A DNA stretch of 64,000 nucleotides from contig NW_026848153.1 of assembly GCF_030411735.1 (NCBI RefSeq), forward strand, positions 62,001 to 126,000, in the 5' to 3' direction. The position numbers and the translations under genes were made by a program. Below, one piece after another: positions 53,764-64,000 of this stretch. Each line of letters begins with the position of its first letter. Position 1 is the stretch's first letter. The notes beneath the pieces were generated by a model. It saw only the letters and a program-made list of their open reading frames with translations. It ran no database searches and was not told the origin of the DNA. This DNA comes from Phialemonium atrogriseum (taxonomy: Eukaryota > Ascomycota > Sordariomycetes > Cephalothecales > Cephalothecaceae).

Positions 53764-56486
53764 TTAGAACATAATCCACTCCACTTCCACGCCTAGCCCG
53801 CCGATGTACTTGGTCCAGTTGAACGGCCCACGCCTCATCATCCCCGTCATCTTGGATCCAGCACCGTCCTCCTTTGAGTCGCCTGCCCAGAGACGCTCGA
53901 GGATCTCGAGAGCGGCGAGGTTATTCATGTATCCGCTGCGAGCCATGATCTCGCGGCACTTGGAGCGGACAATGCTCTGTTGCAGTTCGTTGACGCACTC
54001 GGAGCCCGCTACGAACAGCGGCCACAGCAGGAACTTCTCTGCATTAGATCCACACTCGAGGCTCGTTGCGTAGTAGACTACCTGGCTAACCAGGTTCCGG
54101 AAATTGCTGTGGCCACTCGGGACATTCGGGCTAGCCAGTCGCTCCGTGTACAGCAGAGCGGCATACCGGAAAGCCTCGGATAGGGAACCCAGGTCGCGAA
54201 CCTGACCGGGCGTCGGAGGTCGCGGTGCCTGAGTTGGAGATGGCCCTGTCGTGCTGGTGGGAGAGACTGCCGACGAAGCTGAGTTGCCCGGCGACAGCCC
54301 TGCCACCACACGCTGTGAGTCAAACTCCCAGCTCTGCAGGGCTATCCGAGCGTCTTTCCACTCGCGCCAAAAGGTGCTGCGGTGGTCGTCGAAGGGGTTG
54401 GGCGAGTGCATGGACACCGCCGAGAACATCTCCTCGTCGTCGAGTGTCGTGCCAAAGCCATTGCCATCGTAGCGGCTCGGGTGCTGCGGGAAGCCGTGAG
54501 GGTGGGCGCGGAGGTGAGCCGTATGCTGTTGGGGGTTGGATTTGTAAGTGTGGCCCAGGGGTAAATCGAGCGGTGATTGCGAGCGAGAAGGCGCGCCGCG
54601 AGTAAGGGTGCTGCTCAAGAGGTTCTGCACGGGTCGGTGCTGGGAGAGCAAGTTCAGGCGACCCAATTTGAAGATGGTTTTAAAGAGCTCCTGATCACAT
54701 CCGACCAGGTTCTCGGCGCCTGGCGGGAGCAACGGCGCGTCCGGCACAACGGCGTATGATGACGGGCTAAGCTGGGCCTCCCGATCATTGATGCTTGCCG
54801 TGATGGCATCGAAATAGGTGAAGATTGCCTCCATCCAGGCCGAGTCTCGCGAAGGCGGAAAGGGCGATGACCTCCGGAGGCTCAGAATCTTCTTTACACC
54901 CGCGAACTGAGTGTGAAACTTTGCAATGCCGGACTCGGCCATCCGATAATGACATAATAGAAGAATGGTGGCAAGCACCGAATCATGCCTAGACTTCTCC
55001 CCGTCGTTCAGCTGCTCATTCAGCAGGTGAACTGCAAGGTTGCGGTGCTGGTACTCTTCCGATAGCGACTGGTCCTCGGGTGGCGCATCGGACATCGAGT
55101 CTGATATACTAGCGTCCAACCGCTTCTCGCCGATTTCCCGTCCATGCTGCCCGAGGCTCAGCCTCCTCTTCATCCGCAGGTTGCAAGCCGCAAGCGCGCA
55201 GATGGCGTGTTGCAAACTCCTGCTGCCGGCGGCGAGATGGAGAATTTGATCTCGGAAAGGGTTGTTACAGCTGTCAATTAGGACCATCGAGGGGCACATG
55301 GTATGTTCGTAATAATCCATGAAGAAGGGCATCTTGGCTATGAGATCCGGCGTCACAGACAGGGTCTGCGTCTGAAAGGTCGAGGGCCACTGCGAGGGGC
55401 TATGCTTCGCCATGCTTTGTGCGGCCGACTCCTCTTCGGGGATGGAGGGTGCCCAGAAAGGACCGTGGGACTGGTTACTGTATAAATCAAGGTCCGGGGT
55501 GCCGGGAACTGTGGTCTGGAGTATTAGCCAGTCTACCCAGCCAGAGAGCTAATTAGGCCGACTACATAAGGAACTGACGTGATGTACATACCCAGAGAAT
55601 CGCAGTCTTGCATCAACTTGTGGCTGAGTTGGGCATCATAGCTGTCCACGTGTGAATGTAGGCTTGAACTGGGCTCTGAGGGAGTATAGACGAGACTCGG
55701 ACACGAGGTTGGCGCCCTTGAAGACTCAATCATGATGGCGGCGACTGGACTCTGGGGAATTGGCGATCCGTGCCCTTGGAAACCGTCGTACATGAGTGCC
55801 GGGCTGTGCAAATAAGGCATGTCATCCCGAGAAAACGAATGGGCGAGGGGTGACATGTAGTCCACGTCGCTCATGGAGTCAATGGAAGGAGGGAGCATCT
55901 CTCCTGTCCCGGGTACGGATAGGTGCACCGGGCGGCTTTGATACCGATGGTGTTCGCTGCTGGCTGGCAAACTGCTGGAAAAGGAGATTGGGTCCCAGGT
56001 TGTTTGTGATGATAACGCCGGGGTGTGCTCTGGCGATGAGATATGCGAGAAGTCATAGCCGGGGTAGGGGGAAGGGGGAACCGGAGGCGGATGCTCTGAC
56101 GGCGTGTCGATATCTTCGCGGCCGACCCGCTCATCTTGCTCGTTCCACTGGACGGGGGGTGCGTTGGAGCCAGCTCGTGGTCTTGTCGGGGATTTCTTGA
56201 CGGGGTTCACGGGAGGAGCCTTTGCTATCGGGAGCGAAAGGCCGCGGAGTTTCCCCCTGCTCGCCACGCCAACACCCCAGGTCAGCTGGGTTTTATAGCC
56301 AGAGCACTCGTTCCCGATCTCGAGGCATTGCGAGCAATACGGCCTCCTCCTGTCGCACTTGATGTTCCTCTTGCTACAGGTGAAGCAGTCATCGGCGGCT
56401 CCTCCGGCGGGGGCTCGTCTCCTACGCTTCCTTGCGGAGGCGGCATCCTTGGTGGTGCCCGATGGGCCGTTGAGAGGGGCCGTCAT
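53764..56486 (-). CDS. pro1: Zn2Cys6 transcription factor, PRO1/ADV-1-like
   Basis: Exons 56486-55592 and 55532-53764 give 887 residues. The zinc cluster is Cys34-x2-Cys37-x6-Cys44-x6-Cys51-x2-Cys54-x6-Cys61 (DDCFTCSKRNIKCDRRRPYC, then SQCLEIGNECSGY). It is followed directly by KTQLTWGVGVASRGKLRGLS, which I associate with Sordaria PRO1 and Neurospora ADV-1. From about residue 340 the fungal-specific transcription factor domain type 2 follows: MPFFMDYYEHTMCPSMVLID, QHAICALAACNLRMKR and LATILLLCHYRMAESGIAKF. PRO1 is needed for fruiting-body development and cell fusion. The acceptor used (GTAG at 55533) is the one that keeps the frame. The model is longer than the roughly 700 residues I recall for PRO1, so another intron may exist in the Pro/Ser/His-rich middle. 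Confidence 0.85.
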
Positions 56487-59400
56487 GGATGTTGTGGTGA
56501 AGCTGGCAACGCTGATCGGCTATGTACGATGTAAGGCAGAGGTTCGGGATGCGCATAGAGAGGACCAAGAAGCGGAAGAAGGAATCTCAAGACGCGGCCT
56601 GGGTTCCAATGGCAACTGTTGACTGGTTTGGGTAAATGGGGATTAATATGGCAAAGTTGACGACCATAGTAGGCAAAGACGAGCAGACCGGGGAGCTGGG
56701 AAAGAGGGCAGAGGGTGGCACCGTGGGGAAGGAGGCGGGAGCGTGAGCTGGTAGAGGGCAGTGTTTTTAATAAAACTGGACGACCAAGTGATCCAATCCT
56801 AATGGCACATGCGTGTGAAGTACCTAGCGGTACGGGGGAGTAAGGTAGTAGGGGAGGGGGGAGCAGGAAACCGGGGGAACGAACGGAAAGAGGTTGGTGT
56901 AGCCTGACAAGTGTGAGGCCAAAGAGATGAGAGAGGGGGCCGGCCGATCCAGTCTCTGAAAGTGACGGTGTGGCGCGGGAATAGACGGCGGCATGAAGGA
57001 CGTTGGTGGGCAGGGGTTCCTGGTGGCGGAGGGGGGAAGGAAACAACTTGCAAGGGCCCCTTGCTCGAAGGTGCTTTTCGGCTTGCAGCACTCCAACGAC
57101 ATGGTCCGCGATTGGACAAGAGGGGGCGTGCACGGAAAAAAAGGCGACCCATTTCGCAGTAGGTACCTACACCCAGTTAACTCATACCATGCCTAGGTAC
57201 CTAACTCGCCCAAGAGCCTCGGGCGAGGAGGTAGGCAGCGACATGAGGAGTACGCCCATTTAATCGCAAGCAATGGTGTATTCCTTTCTAATAAATACCT
57301 AGCGCCTAGCCGAATCGTAGCCGTCGATGTCGCCATCCACCTCGGTGTTAACACCAACCCCGTCCCCCCTGCCAGTCCGTTGCTAGTGCTATGTCCAAGC
57401 GACCTCGCGCGCGGTGCTGTTGCCCTTATCGTGCCCCGTCTCCGACACGGTCGGGTGTAGTGCAGTTCATTAGATTTGAGGAGGCAGATTGGCCGTCCGA
57501 GTTTCAACTGGAATGTTATAAGATCATGACCCCCAAAGCAGGCGCATGTGAACCGGGCCTCATGACTGTGAGAGAGGTTCTCTGTTGGCATATCTGACTG
57601 CGACAGCTGGGAACCAGGCGCAGGCTGACGCATTGTATCACAGCGAGTTAATATAGGTTATCTTGGTTCTTGGGGCCCGTCCAACACGTAAGGTAGAGAG
57701 AGGATTGGATGACGCGCCACTTGGGAGTGAAGTTCATTATTATGGCCACACTGGCAGTCTGGCACGCGATGACACACAATGACACAATAGCCCTGGCCGT
57801 CTTGCCGGACATCGACTGCTCCGTGTCGTTGGGAAAGTGTATTTCTCTTCTACGCATACATGGAAACAAAAATAGCTGAAGGGTGCAAGTTGGACGATCA
57901 CCACACCTTCCACACCCTGCACGACGCGTCAATACAACAGTCATTACGAAGTAGGCTTGGTGTTGATCTGTTGTGCTCCCCTACCCAAGATCCAGTCTCA
58001 CCTGAGATGTTCTATGCAGCCTTCTATCAAGATTTCGATCACCTCGAACATCTCTCAGTGGTGTACATCCGTAGAGGCAGAAACAAGCAAGCCATTCTTA
58101 GGGCCATTCTTAGGTCCGGTTTTTGCTGCCCCCTTCTTTTCCCCCTTCCCCTCTCGGGCGCACACATGCCTTTTGGCCACACAACTGACATCATGCATGC
58201 TCTTGCAGGTCCTCGGCTGGCGCGATTGTGCTTTGAGGGTAGAATCGAGAAACGGAAAGTTCGCGCATCCCTCGACTGTTCACTACTCAAAACTTACCTA
58301 CCTACCTCGGCTGGTTGTGTTGCATCAATCGTCAGACTGTGCATGTGCACTGACCAACCCTGCAGGGCAGGCATGCTGGGTAGCACCCAGTCACGCCAGT
58401 TTGTTCGTCCACAGTTCAAAACCTACCCTAAATCGCGGCAGTTGTCCACAGTAAATGCACCTTGTTTTGCAACGCTCATGGCTTCTTCATCGTCAGCACT
58501 GGCGGGGTGACAGGAGTGAAACCTCGTTCCTGAAACCTTGTGTCTCGACCATGGCATCGTCGGTCGCAACTGGGGCCGGGAAACTCGTCAATTCCTGCAC
58601 TGAGGCCACCACCGACTGGCGAGGCACCAAATGAATGCTTGACCGCCTTCTCCCAAAAAAGAGAGAAAAGGAGACATGTGCTCACCGCCTGCCTGTTTGG
58701 TAGGTGCTCAACAAATAACTCTCATACCATTGGCACTCTTCGCAACCAACAACGAACAGGGCGGTGGTCGAGTCAGTTGGCGGCTGAAGGCTGCTGTTGC
58801 CTGCATCTAGTCTGCTACGCTAAAAAGGGCTACCGAGATCTAGGATACGGTTTGATGAGCAGTACCTTACGGCTAAGTTGCTAATAACCACCTACCTAAC
58901 TCCTTGGCAGGCCCCTAATGTTTTCTACGCTATCGTGTGCCAAGGTCACGCCGTTTGATGATTTTTCTGCCGGTTATAAAACCCCTCACTGTCGTGCTTG
59001 ATAAGTGTGTCGGGATTTGATACTCACTTTGTGCCGTTCACCATGGTCAGACTGTCCCATGACTCTATCCCTCCAAAGGTTTATCAGCAAGAATATATTG
59101 CCCTCCCCTACGGTTTCTAAAAACACGACTGCAGACTGTGCGATCCTCAATCCTGGTAGCGAACACCGTCGCGTGCCGTCGCCTTGCATTTCAACTATGT
59201 GGAAACCGTTAATTCCGACCAAGAAACGCCTGCGCAGCATGCAGTCGAACCTCTTCCGGCACCACCATCACCAAGCTCCTTCACTCGCATTGATCCCCTG
59301 CCAACCCAAGCGTGCGACATTTTTGGCACCACCACCAACTCAGGTTTAGCTGGAGGCTTGCATTCCCCCCGCGCTAGAAGGACCGAAGAAGCTGCGTCGA

Positions 59401-62400
59401 AAGCCATATTGTGCCATCTCGTTGGCCAAACTCTTTGCACTAACAAGATCACTGCCGTCAGCTCCCGCCCTCCCGCCGCCTCTGATTTGCTGGCCGCAGC
59501 CCTCGCGTTCGCATTGGACAGGCACTCTAGCTAAATCAACCCTCGCCGTCAACCTACGGGTTATCTCTGATTACCCTGACTCCCCGCTAATTTCATTATG
59601 GTCCAGCTAAGCTGCGCTAGTGCATAGAACCGCACATATCGGATGGGGGAAGTACAGGCTGACAGGGATTTAGCCATACTTCGTAGCGGGGAAATTTTCA
59701 GGTTTTGGTGCAGTCATGTCGTGCGCCCAGCGCAACAGAACTCGGAAGTTTTTTCGCAGCATGTACTCCGAGACTACGCTACTTGGGGTTGTCGGTGAGC
59801 CGAGTGAGCCTAATCAAGGGATCAAGGGACCATCTCGCTGATCTACGACGCTTCGTTGATCCGAACCCTCCCCCACCAACTCCTGGCTGGGGAAACACGC
59901 TTAAGGAGATGGCAAACCGGGGATTTTGATGTTTGCGGCACGAGAAGCGGATCATGTCAGGGGTTCTTCGTACGGAGTAGGGAGTGATGCTGGGCCAATC
60001 TGCACGAAACTCTCTTTCTTATACTCATCTCGAAGCCCAGCGGCGTTCTGAGTTCGATTTACGTGGGTCATCAAATCCCTGAGCTTGTTTTTGCTCCTTG
60101 GAAGCCGCCTCTTTCTCTGATTCGCTTGCACGACTCGTGGATGGAACGTTACAATCCTTGCGCTTTACCCTCCCAGGACGTCGGGGCCTGGGATCAGAGC
60201 CTGGGATGCTCCTCCAGCTCAAAAACTCAATTCATCACAAGCCTATCAATCCCTCGGGATTTGTCAAGTGACCAGTTGCCCAAGTCCCTAAAGACATCCC
60301 AACTTCTTTGTATCTCTCTGACCGTGGAGCTCTCTTTCGGGCTCTTGAATTCACAAGGCTTCGGTCGAGCTGGGCAGTTGATGATGATGTACTCCCCTGC
60401 TCAGATGTCTGAAGGAGCATCGATCGATCGCAATTCCATGGATGCTGGAAGACTCGTCGGATTCTCCACTAAGTTCGCCTGCATTTCTTACCCCGTAACC
60501 CCAGACCCCAGACTCTCAACTCCGCTTGGCTTCCCCGCAATGTCAAACTTAAGCCTGCGATATCCGACTGGCGACTATGTTCCTTGCTGGGGCATTTTCG
60601 GATGAGGCTAGACTTAGGCCAGGCCGATTGAGCATGACAAAGGAGTCGAGCTTAGCTCTCCCGCAGCAGCCCCTGTCGTTACAAGACCATATCCTCTTCT
60701 TCTTCCTCCCCCTCGTCCTCCTCCTGGCCGGCCCTAGGCTGGTTGGGCTCGTCGAAGAGATGGCTGGAAGAAGTCTTCCGACCTGCTGTGCCTCAAGAGG
60801 ATCATTGTCATGCTGAGCTGGTCACAGCGTGACTCTGCTCCGAGGCCATGATAGGGCCATGTTCCGCCTCATCCCTGGTCCCTGCCCCCAAGTTTGGTGA
60901 TATCATCACAATCCTACCCCAACCAACAGCATCTGTCTGCAATGCCAGTTGCTTATATAGCCAGACATCCATCCTGCATATCTTACCTTACCAAAATTGC
61001 CAAATGCCGGTCGAGGGCGGGAGCTTAATCTATTCTGCCCACGCAGACGAAAGGCGCAACTCTCCGGCGACACACACAAAAGATGCAGTTTAATACCGCC
61101 TTGGGGGGCGGGGGGTTCAAATCCTCCATGCCCTCGTGGCACCAACAATAATCAGCTCTGCATTCTATCGAGGACTTGCCCATGATCCTCCGTCGTCCGG
61201 GCCTCTATGACCAAATCACATAAGAAATCCCCCAAATTTCGCAACACACTCCCTGGCCACGGACTCTTTTTTTGCTGCAACGAGCCTATACGCGTTTTTA
61301 TCACCCTCATTGATACCCTCCTCTCGGGTACCGTACAGCTACAGGGGTTTGGCCACCTTGGGCGAGTCACCTCTGCCCCTACGCTCGCCGGTAATCGAAT
61401 CATTCGCGAACCTTGTGACATTTAGTTATATTTTTAGCACACTCCCCTACTTCGTAAGCCCACTCACATTTTTTTTCCGAACGTTTGGGTAGCTTGGAGT
61501 CGAAGACATGCGGGTGTCCTTCGAGAACTTTGGTGCCCTTCGAGAACTTTGGTGTCCTTCGAGAGCTTTGATCGTTCCAGCTGCTTTCTCTCTCGCATTG
61601 ACCTCGAAATCGATCAACAACATCTGAGCCCCAGTATAATCAAGTCAAAACCGAGCAAACTCGGACGTCAATGCGGCATCTGTTCTATTGGAGAACCTCG
61701 GCAACTCCGTCTGGCTGGCAGGTCGCCGAGCCACATGCTGACTGCCTGCGTCTACGAGACGGTACGTTCTTCAAGTCTACAATCAAGGATTCGAGGTTAT
61801 CTCAAGCACTCGCTTCGGCATGACCGAGTTGCACCTGTCACACCGTTCGTTGGCAATGCAGACTTGCAGGAGTCAAAAGACCGTGTACGTCTGAAGGTGG
61901 TGCACTTGAAAAACCCGGGATCGGCAGGGCACGAACGCAGAGTCCTGGCTACTTTCCTAGCACATGTATCATCTTGTATTCTGTGATGCATCTGATATGT
62001 TCTCGTGGAACCCCAACAGTTGGTGCAGACGTGGGATAGCAGTGGTGGTTGTGAGACTGGGCTATCTTTAGACTCTTGCAGGTGTCAATATCAAAACCAT
62101 TCCCACCAGTCTGGTGCTCGAAATTATATTGGGAGACACCCGCCTCCGCATATATTGGGTCTGGGCGTAGGACATGGCGGCATGCCAGACACTTGGAGCG
62201 TGGCTCGCACGACACCTTGCTTCTTCGAATCCCACCAGAACGACCACCCCTCGACCTGGGCGCGTTCGATCTGTCAGAAATCACTGGCCAACGACATGGC
62301 ATTCGCTGAGGAAAGGGGAAGTCAAATCCTGTATGTTGGTCGCTCAAGTTCCCATTCTGCGGAGTCTGTGGCCTCGCAAGACGAGCCCCGACGGAGTCGA

Positions 62401-62966
62401 CAAGCCGGTATGTCCCAGAACACCGGGTTCTACGAAAAAGCAAATTGAGACTCCCTGTGACGACAGCCCCACTCGACGAGACGAATGTCCCTCGGTGAAG
62501 GCCGCCGTGCATATGAAGGCCTTTGGCGCAGGCCTGCGGCTCTATGCACCCATAAATCTGGAATATATCCTCTTGCCTCTTACACGGAGTGAGGATAAAG
62601 TTCACAAGCTGAGACTGTATGATACAGTAGCCCACCTATTCCATCGGATGCCCATAAACTATATTGTGACTAAATGGAACGTGCCAACATTAGATGTCTA
62701 TAGGGACAGCCTGGGATGCCGTTGTACATATCGAGTGTTGTGATACCAGGTCTCCACGACGTCGGAACTTCTGATATCCGTTGCCAATCACGGGAGAGGA
62801 ACGCACCACAGCCAACAATGGGGTAACCCAAGCTCTAATCATCCCTCCTACCGTATTGTCAGCCAAGGAAGGCATATAATTGATGAGTGGTCGGGGCATC
62901 AACTGCCATCGCCGCCTATTTCTGTTTCTTTGCTTCCCTCTTGGCGAAAATGGATTAACCCCCCGC
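56487..62966. other. Long gene-poor region upstream of PRO1
   Basis: About 6.5 kb in which I find no gene I can defend. 56,490-57,100 reads on the minus strand as a pyrimidine-rich leader-like sequence. TAGG-type motifs occur at 57158-57203 and 58306-58316. A 19-base tandem repeat sits at 61513-61569. A T-arm-like sequence lies at 61117-61134. Several frames of 150-230 codons on both strands overlap each other, have no motif and show no consistent codon use. Confidence 0.55.
61513..61569 (+). repeat. Tandem repeat, 19 bases x 3
   Basis: Three adjacent copies of GGTGTCCTTCGAGAACTTT (copy two has one T-to-C change, copy three one A-to-G change) at 61513-61531, 61532-61550 and 61551-61569. Located in the gene-poor region. 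Confidence 0.9.
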
Positions 62967-63598
62967 TTACTCCTTCTTCTCCAATTCCTCCAGCACTGCC
63001 TTCTCTAGCGACTCAGGCTTAGTTGTGGACGCCCAGCGTTCCTTGACCTTGCCGTCCCTGCCGACGAGGAACTTTTCAAAGTTCCACTTGATGCGCTTGA
63101 GGCCCATGAGGCCGGGCTTCTCGTCCTTGAGCCAGCGGAAGACGGGGCTGGCCGAGTCGCCGTTGACGTCGACCTTCTGCAGGATGGGGAAGGTGACGCC
63201 GTAGTTGACCTGGCAGAAGCTCTGGATGTCGTCGTCGGTGCCGGGCTCCTGGCCGCCGAACTGGTTGCACGGAAAGCCCAGGATGACAAAGTCGTCGCCG
63301 TGCTTGGCCCGCACGTCCTTGTACAGCTTCTCCAGGCCCGCGTACTGCGGCGTGAAGCCGCACTTGGACGCCGTGTTGACCACCAGCACCACCTTGCCCT
63401 TGTAGTCGGAGAGGGGGACCTCGGTGCCGCGCTCTGCGGGGGAGGGGTAACGGTTAACGTCTGGGGACTGACTGACTACCTTCGGCGGGAAGTCTTGTCG
63501 AGGTGCATTGAGGAAGGAGGGGTTGGGAATGGGGAGGTATGGGGTTTGTGCATACTGTCTAGCGGCTTCAAATCGTAGAAACTCGTCGCGGAAGCCAT
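62967..63598 (-). CDS. Glutathione-peroxidase-type thiol peroxidase
   Basis: Exons 63598-63556 and 63433-62967 give 169 residues from the ATG at 63598. Catalytic features: peroxidatic Cys39 in VVNTASKCGFTPQY, Gln76 within FPCNQFGGQEPG, Trp and Asn in KWNFEKFLV, and a resolving Cys88 in SFCQVNYGVTFPI. This arrangement (Cys, not selenocysteine, with the second Cys) fits fungal Gpx3/Hyr1 enzymes that reduce hydroperoxides with thioredoxin and, in yeast, sense H2O2 for Yap1. The 122-base intron has a GTATGC donor and CAG acceptor. The frame stays open upstream of the ATG for about 100 codons with presequence-like content, so a longer mitochondrial form starting at 63769 or 63802 is possible. Confidence 0.93.
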
Positions 63599-64000
63599 GG
63601 TTGAAAATCGACTCGTTGCGATCGTCTGGAGATAAGCTACTTGGGATCTGGGAGCTGGGACACGCAGTGACCGTTGGGTTTGTTGAACTCGGTCAAGTAC
63701 TAAGACGGATCTTGAGGTTGATTTCGGCACACGAGAGAGAGGCAGGATGGAAACAACCCGGCTTTTCATATACGATCGGATGACATGAGGCAACGTCGGC
63801 ATTGACGAGTTCTTCGGTTCTGACAAATCAGTGATACAATTGGCCGTCTCATGTTTCCTGGAAATCGCAACCCGGCCATCGCCTTGGCCGCGCATTCATT
63901 AGCACGTGATTCACTATCTTGATGCTAATTGGCACCGCAGTGTGGGCGAAGCCGCGGCGGGGAATAGCGTTGCTACTGACGTGATTCGCCTGGTCAGTGC
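63599..64000. promoter_or_regulatory. GPX upstream region with in-frame extension and CACGTGAT box
   Basis: The minus-strand frame is open from 63895 to the GPX ATG, with ATG codons at 63802 and 63769. A CACGTGAT box is at 63903-63910 and a TGACGTGA near 63978-63985, both plausible stress-related promoter elements by sequence. Confidence 0.4.

Noticed and set aside
56483..57133. Minus-strand open frame whose stop overlaps the PRO1 ATG (ATGA), suggesting an upstream ORF with reinitiation
   Set aside because: The frame begins with GTG at 57133 and contains no ATG at all, so it is not a credible upstream ORF; the composition is pyrimidine-rich leader-like sequence.
57860..58510. 216-codon plus-strand open frame in the gene-poor region
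   Set aside because: Composition is not protein-like (many isolated Cys, Pro and Arg, no pattern), and a second frame is open over the same bases.
61014..61141. tRNA-like T arm with B box GGTTCAAATCC followed by a GGCACCA end
   Set aside because: No 5' acceptor strand pairs well with ATGCCCT, there is no D arm, and no T-run terminator follows. At most a degraded 3' half.
61949..62743. Overlapping long open frames on both strands (228 and 189 codons)
   Set aside because: They overlap each other, carry no motif, no hydrophobic or repeat pattern, and no splice-supported extension; they look like chance frames.
1..64000. CRISPR arrays, rRNA genes, intact transposons or a biosynthetic gene cluster
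   Set aside because: No spaced direct repeats, rRNA sequence, transposase or reverse-transcriptase motifs, or PKS/NRPS core enzymes were seen; the genes present are mostly housekeeping.

Overview
This window looks like a chromosomal segment of a filamentous ascomycete, most likely a Sordariomycete. Protein-coding genes are split by short introns (about 50-110 bases, GT-AG, with one GC-AG). The set of housekeeping proteins is typically fungal, and the Zn2Cys6 regulator closely resembles PRO1/ADV-1, known from Sordaria and Neurospora. All gene models were spliced by hand from reading frame, splice signals and family knowledge. No search was run.

Layout. Bases 1-24 kb are a dense conserved block: SEC22 (-), an ASXH-domain protein (+), a secreted aspartic protease (-), ELP5 (+), an SNRNP27-type splicing factor (+), an SMAP-domain nucleolar-type protein (+), RAMP4/YSY6 (-), a small mitochondrial membrane protein (+), the calcium-channel subunit MID1 (-), YOP1 (-), glycogenin (-) and a cation diffusion facilitator (-). 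A monoacylglycerol-lipase-like hydrolase (-) closes this block at 25.1 kb.

From 25.2 to 38.5 kb the character changes. Here lie a truncated gene broken in a CT microsatellite, a kinase-like gene with two frameshifts, a C-terminal scrap of an ABC transporter, further degenerate coding sequence, two uncharacterised but apparently intact genes, an unusual tRNA-like Pol III unit, a broken secreted-protein gene and the remains of a C2H2 zinc finger. Two copies of a short dispersed repeat occur at 25.27 and 33.05 kb. This is an accessory 'graveyard' island in an otherwise conserved neighbourhood.

From 39 to 56.5 kb conserved genes return: a metallophosphoesterase (+), an RFX transcription factor (-), an acidic low-complexity protein (-), the APC/C subunit CDC16/APC6 (-), a MARVEL-domain membrane protein (+), NOP16 (-) and the PRO1-like developmental regulator (-). 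About 6.5 kb upstream of PRO1 holds no supportable gene. The window ends with a glutathione-peroxidase-type thiol peroxidase (-) whose frame stays open upstream into a mitochondrial-presequence-like extension.

There is no operon-like organisation. The genes belong to separate cellular processes: secretory pathway (SEC22, RAMP4, YOP1), RNA and translation (ELP5, SNRNP27, NOP16), cell cycle (APC6), ion homeostasis (MID1, CDF), reserve carbohydrate and lipid metabolism (glycogenin, MGL), redox defence (GPX) and transcription (RFX, PRO1, ASXH). No CRISPR, rRNA or intact transposon was seen.
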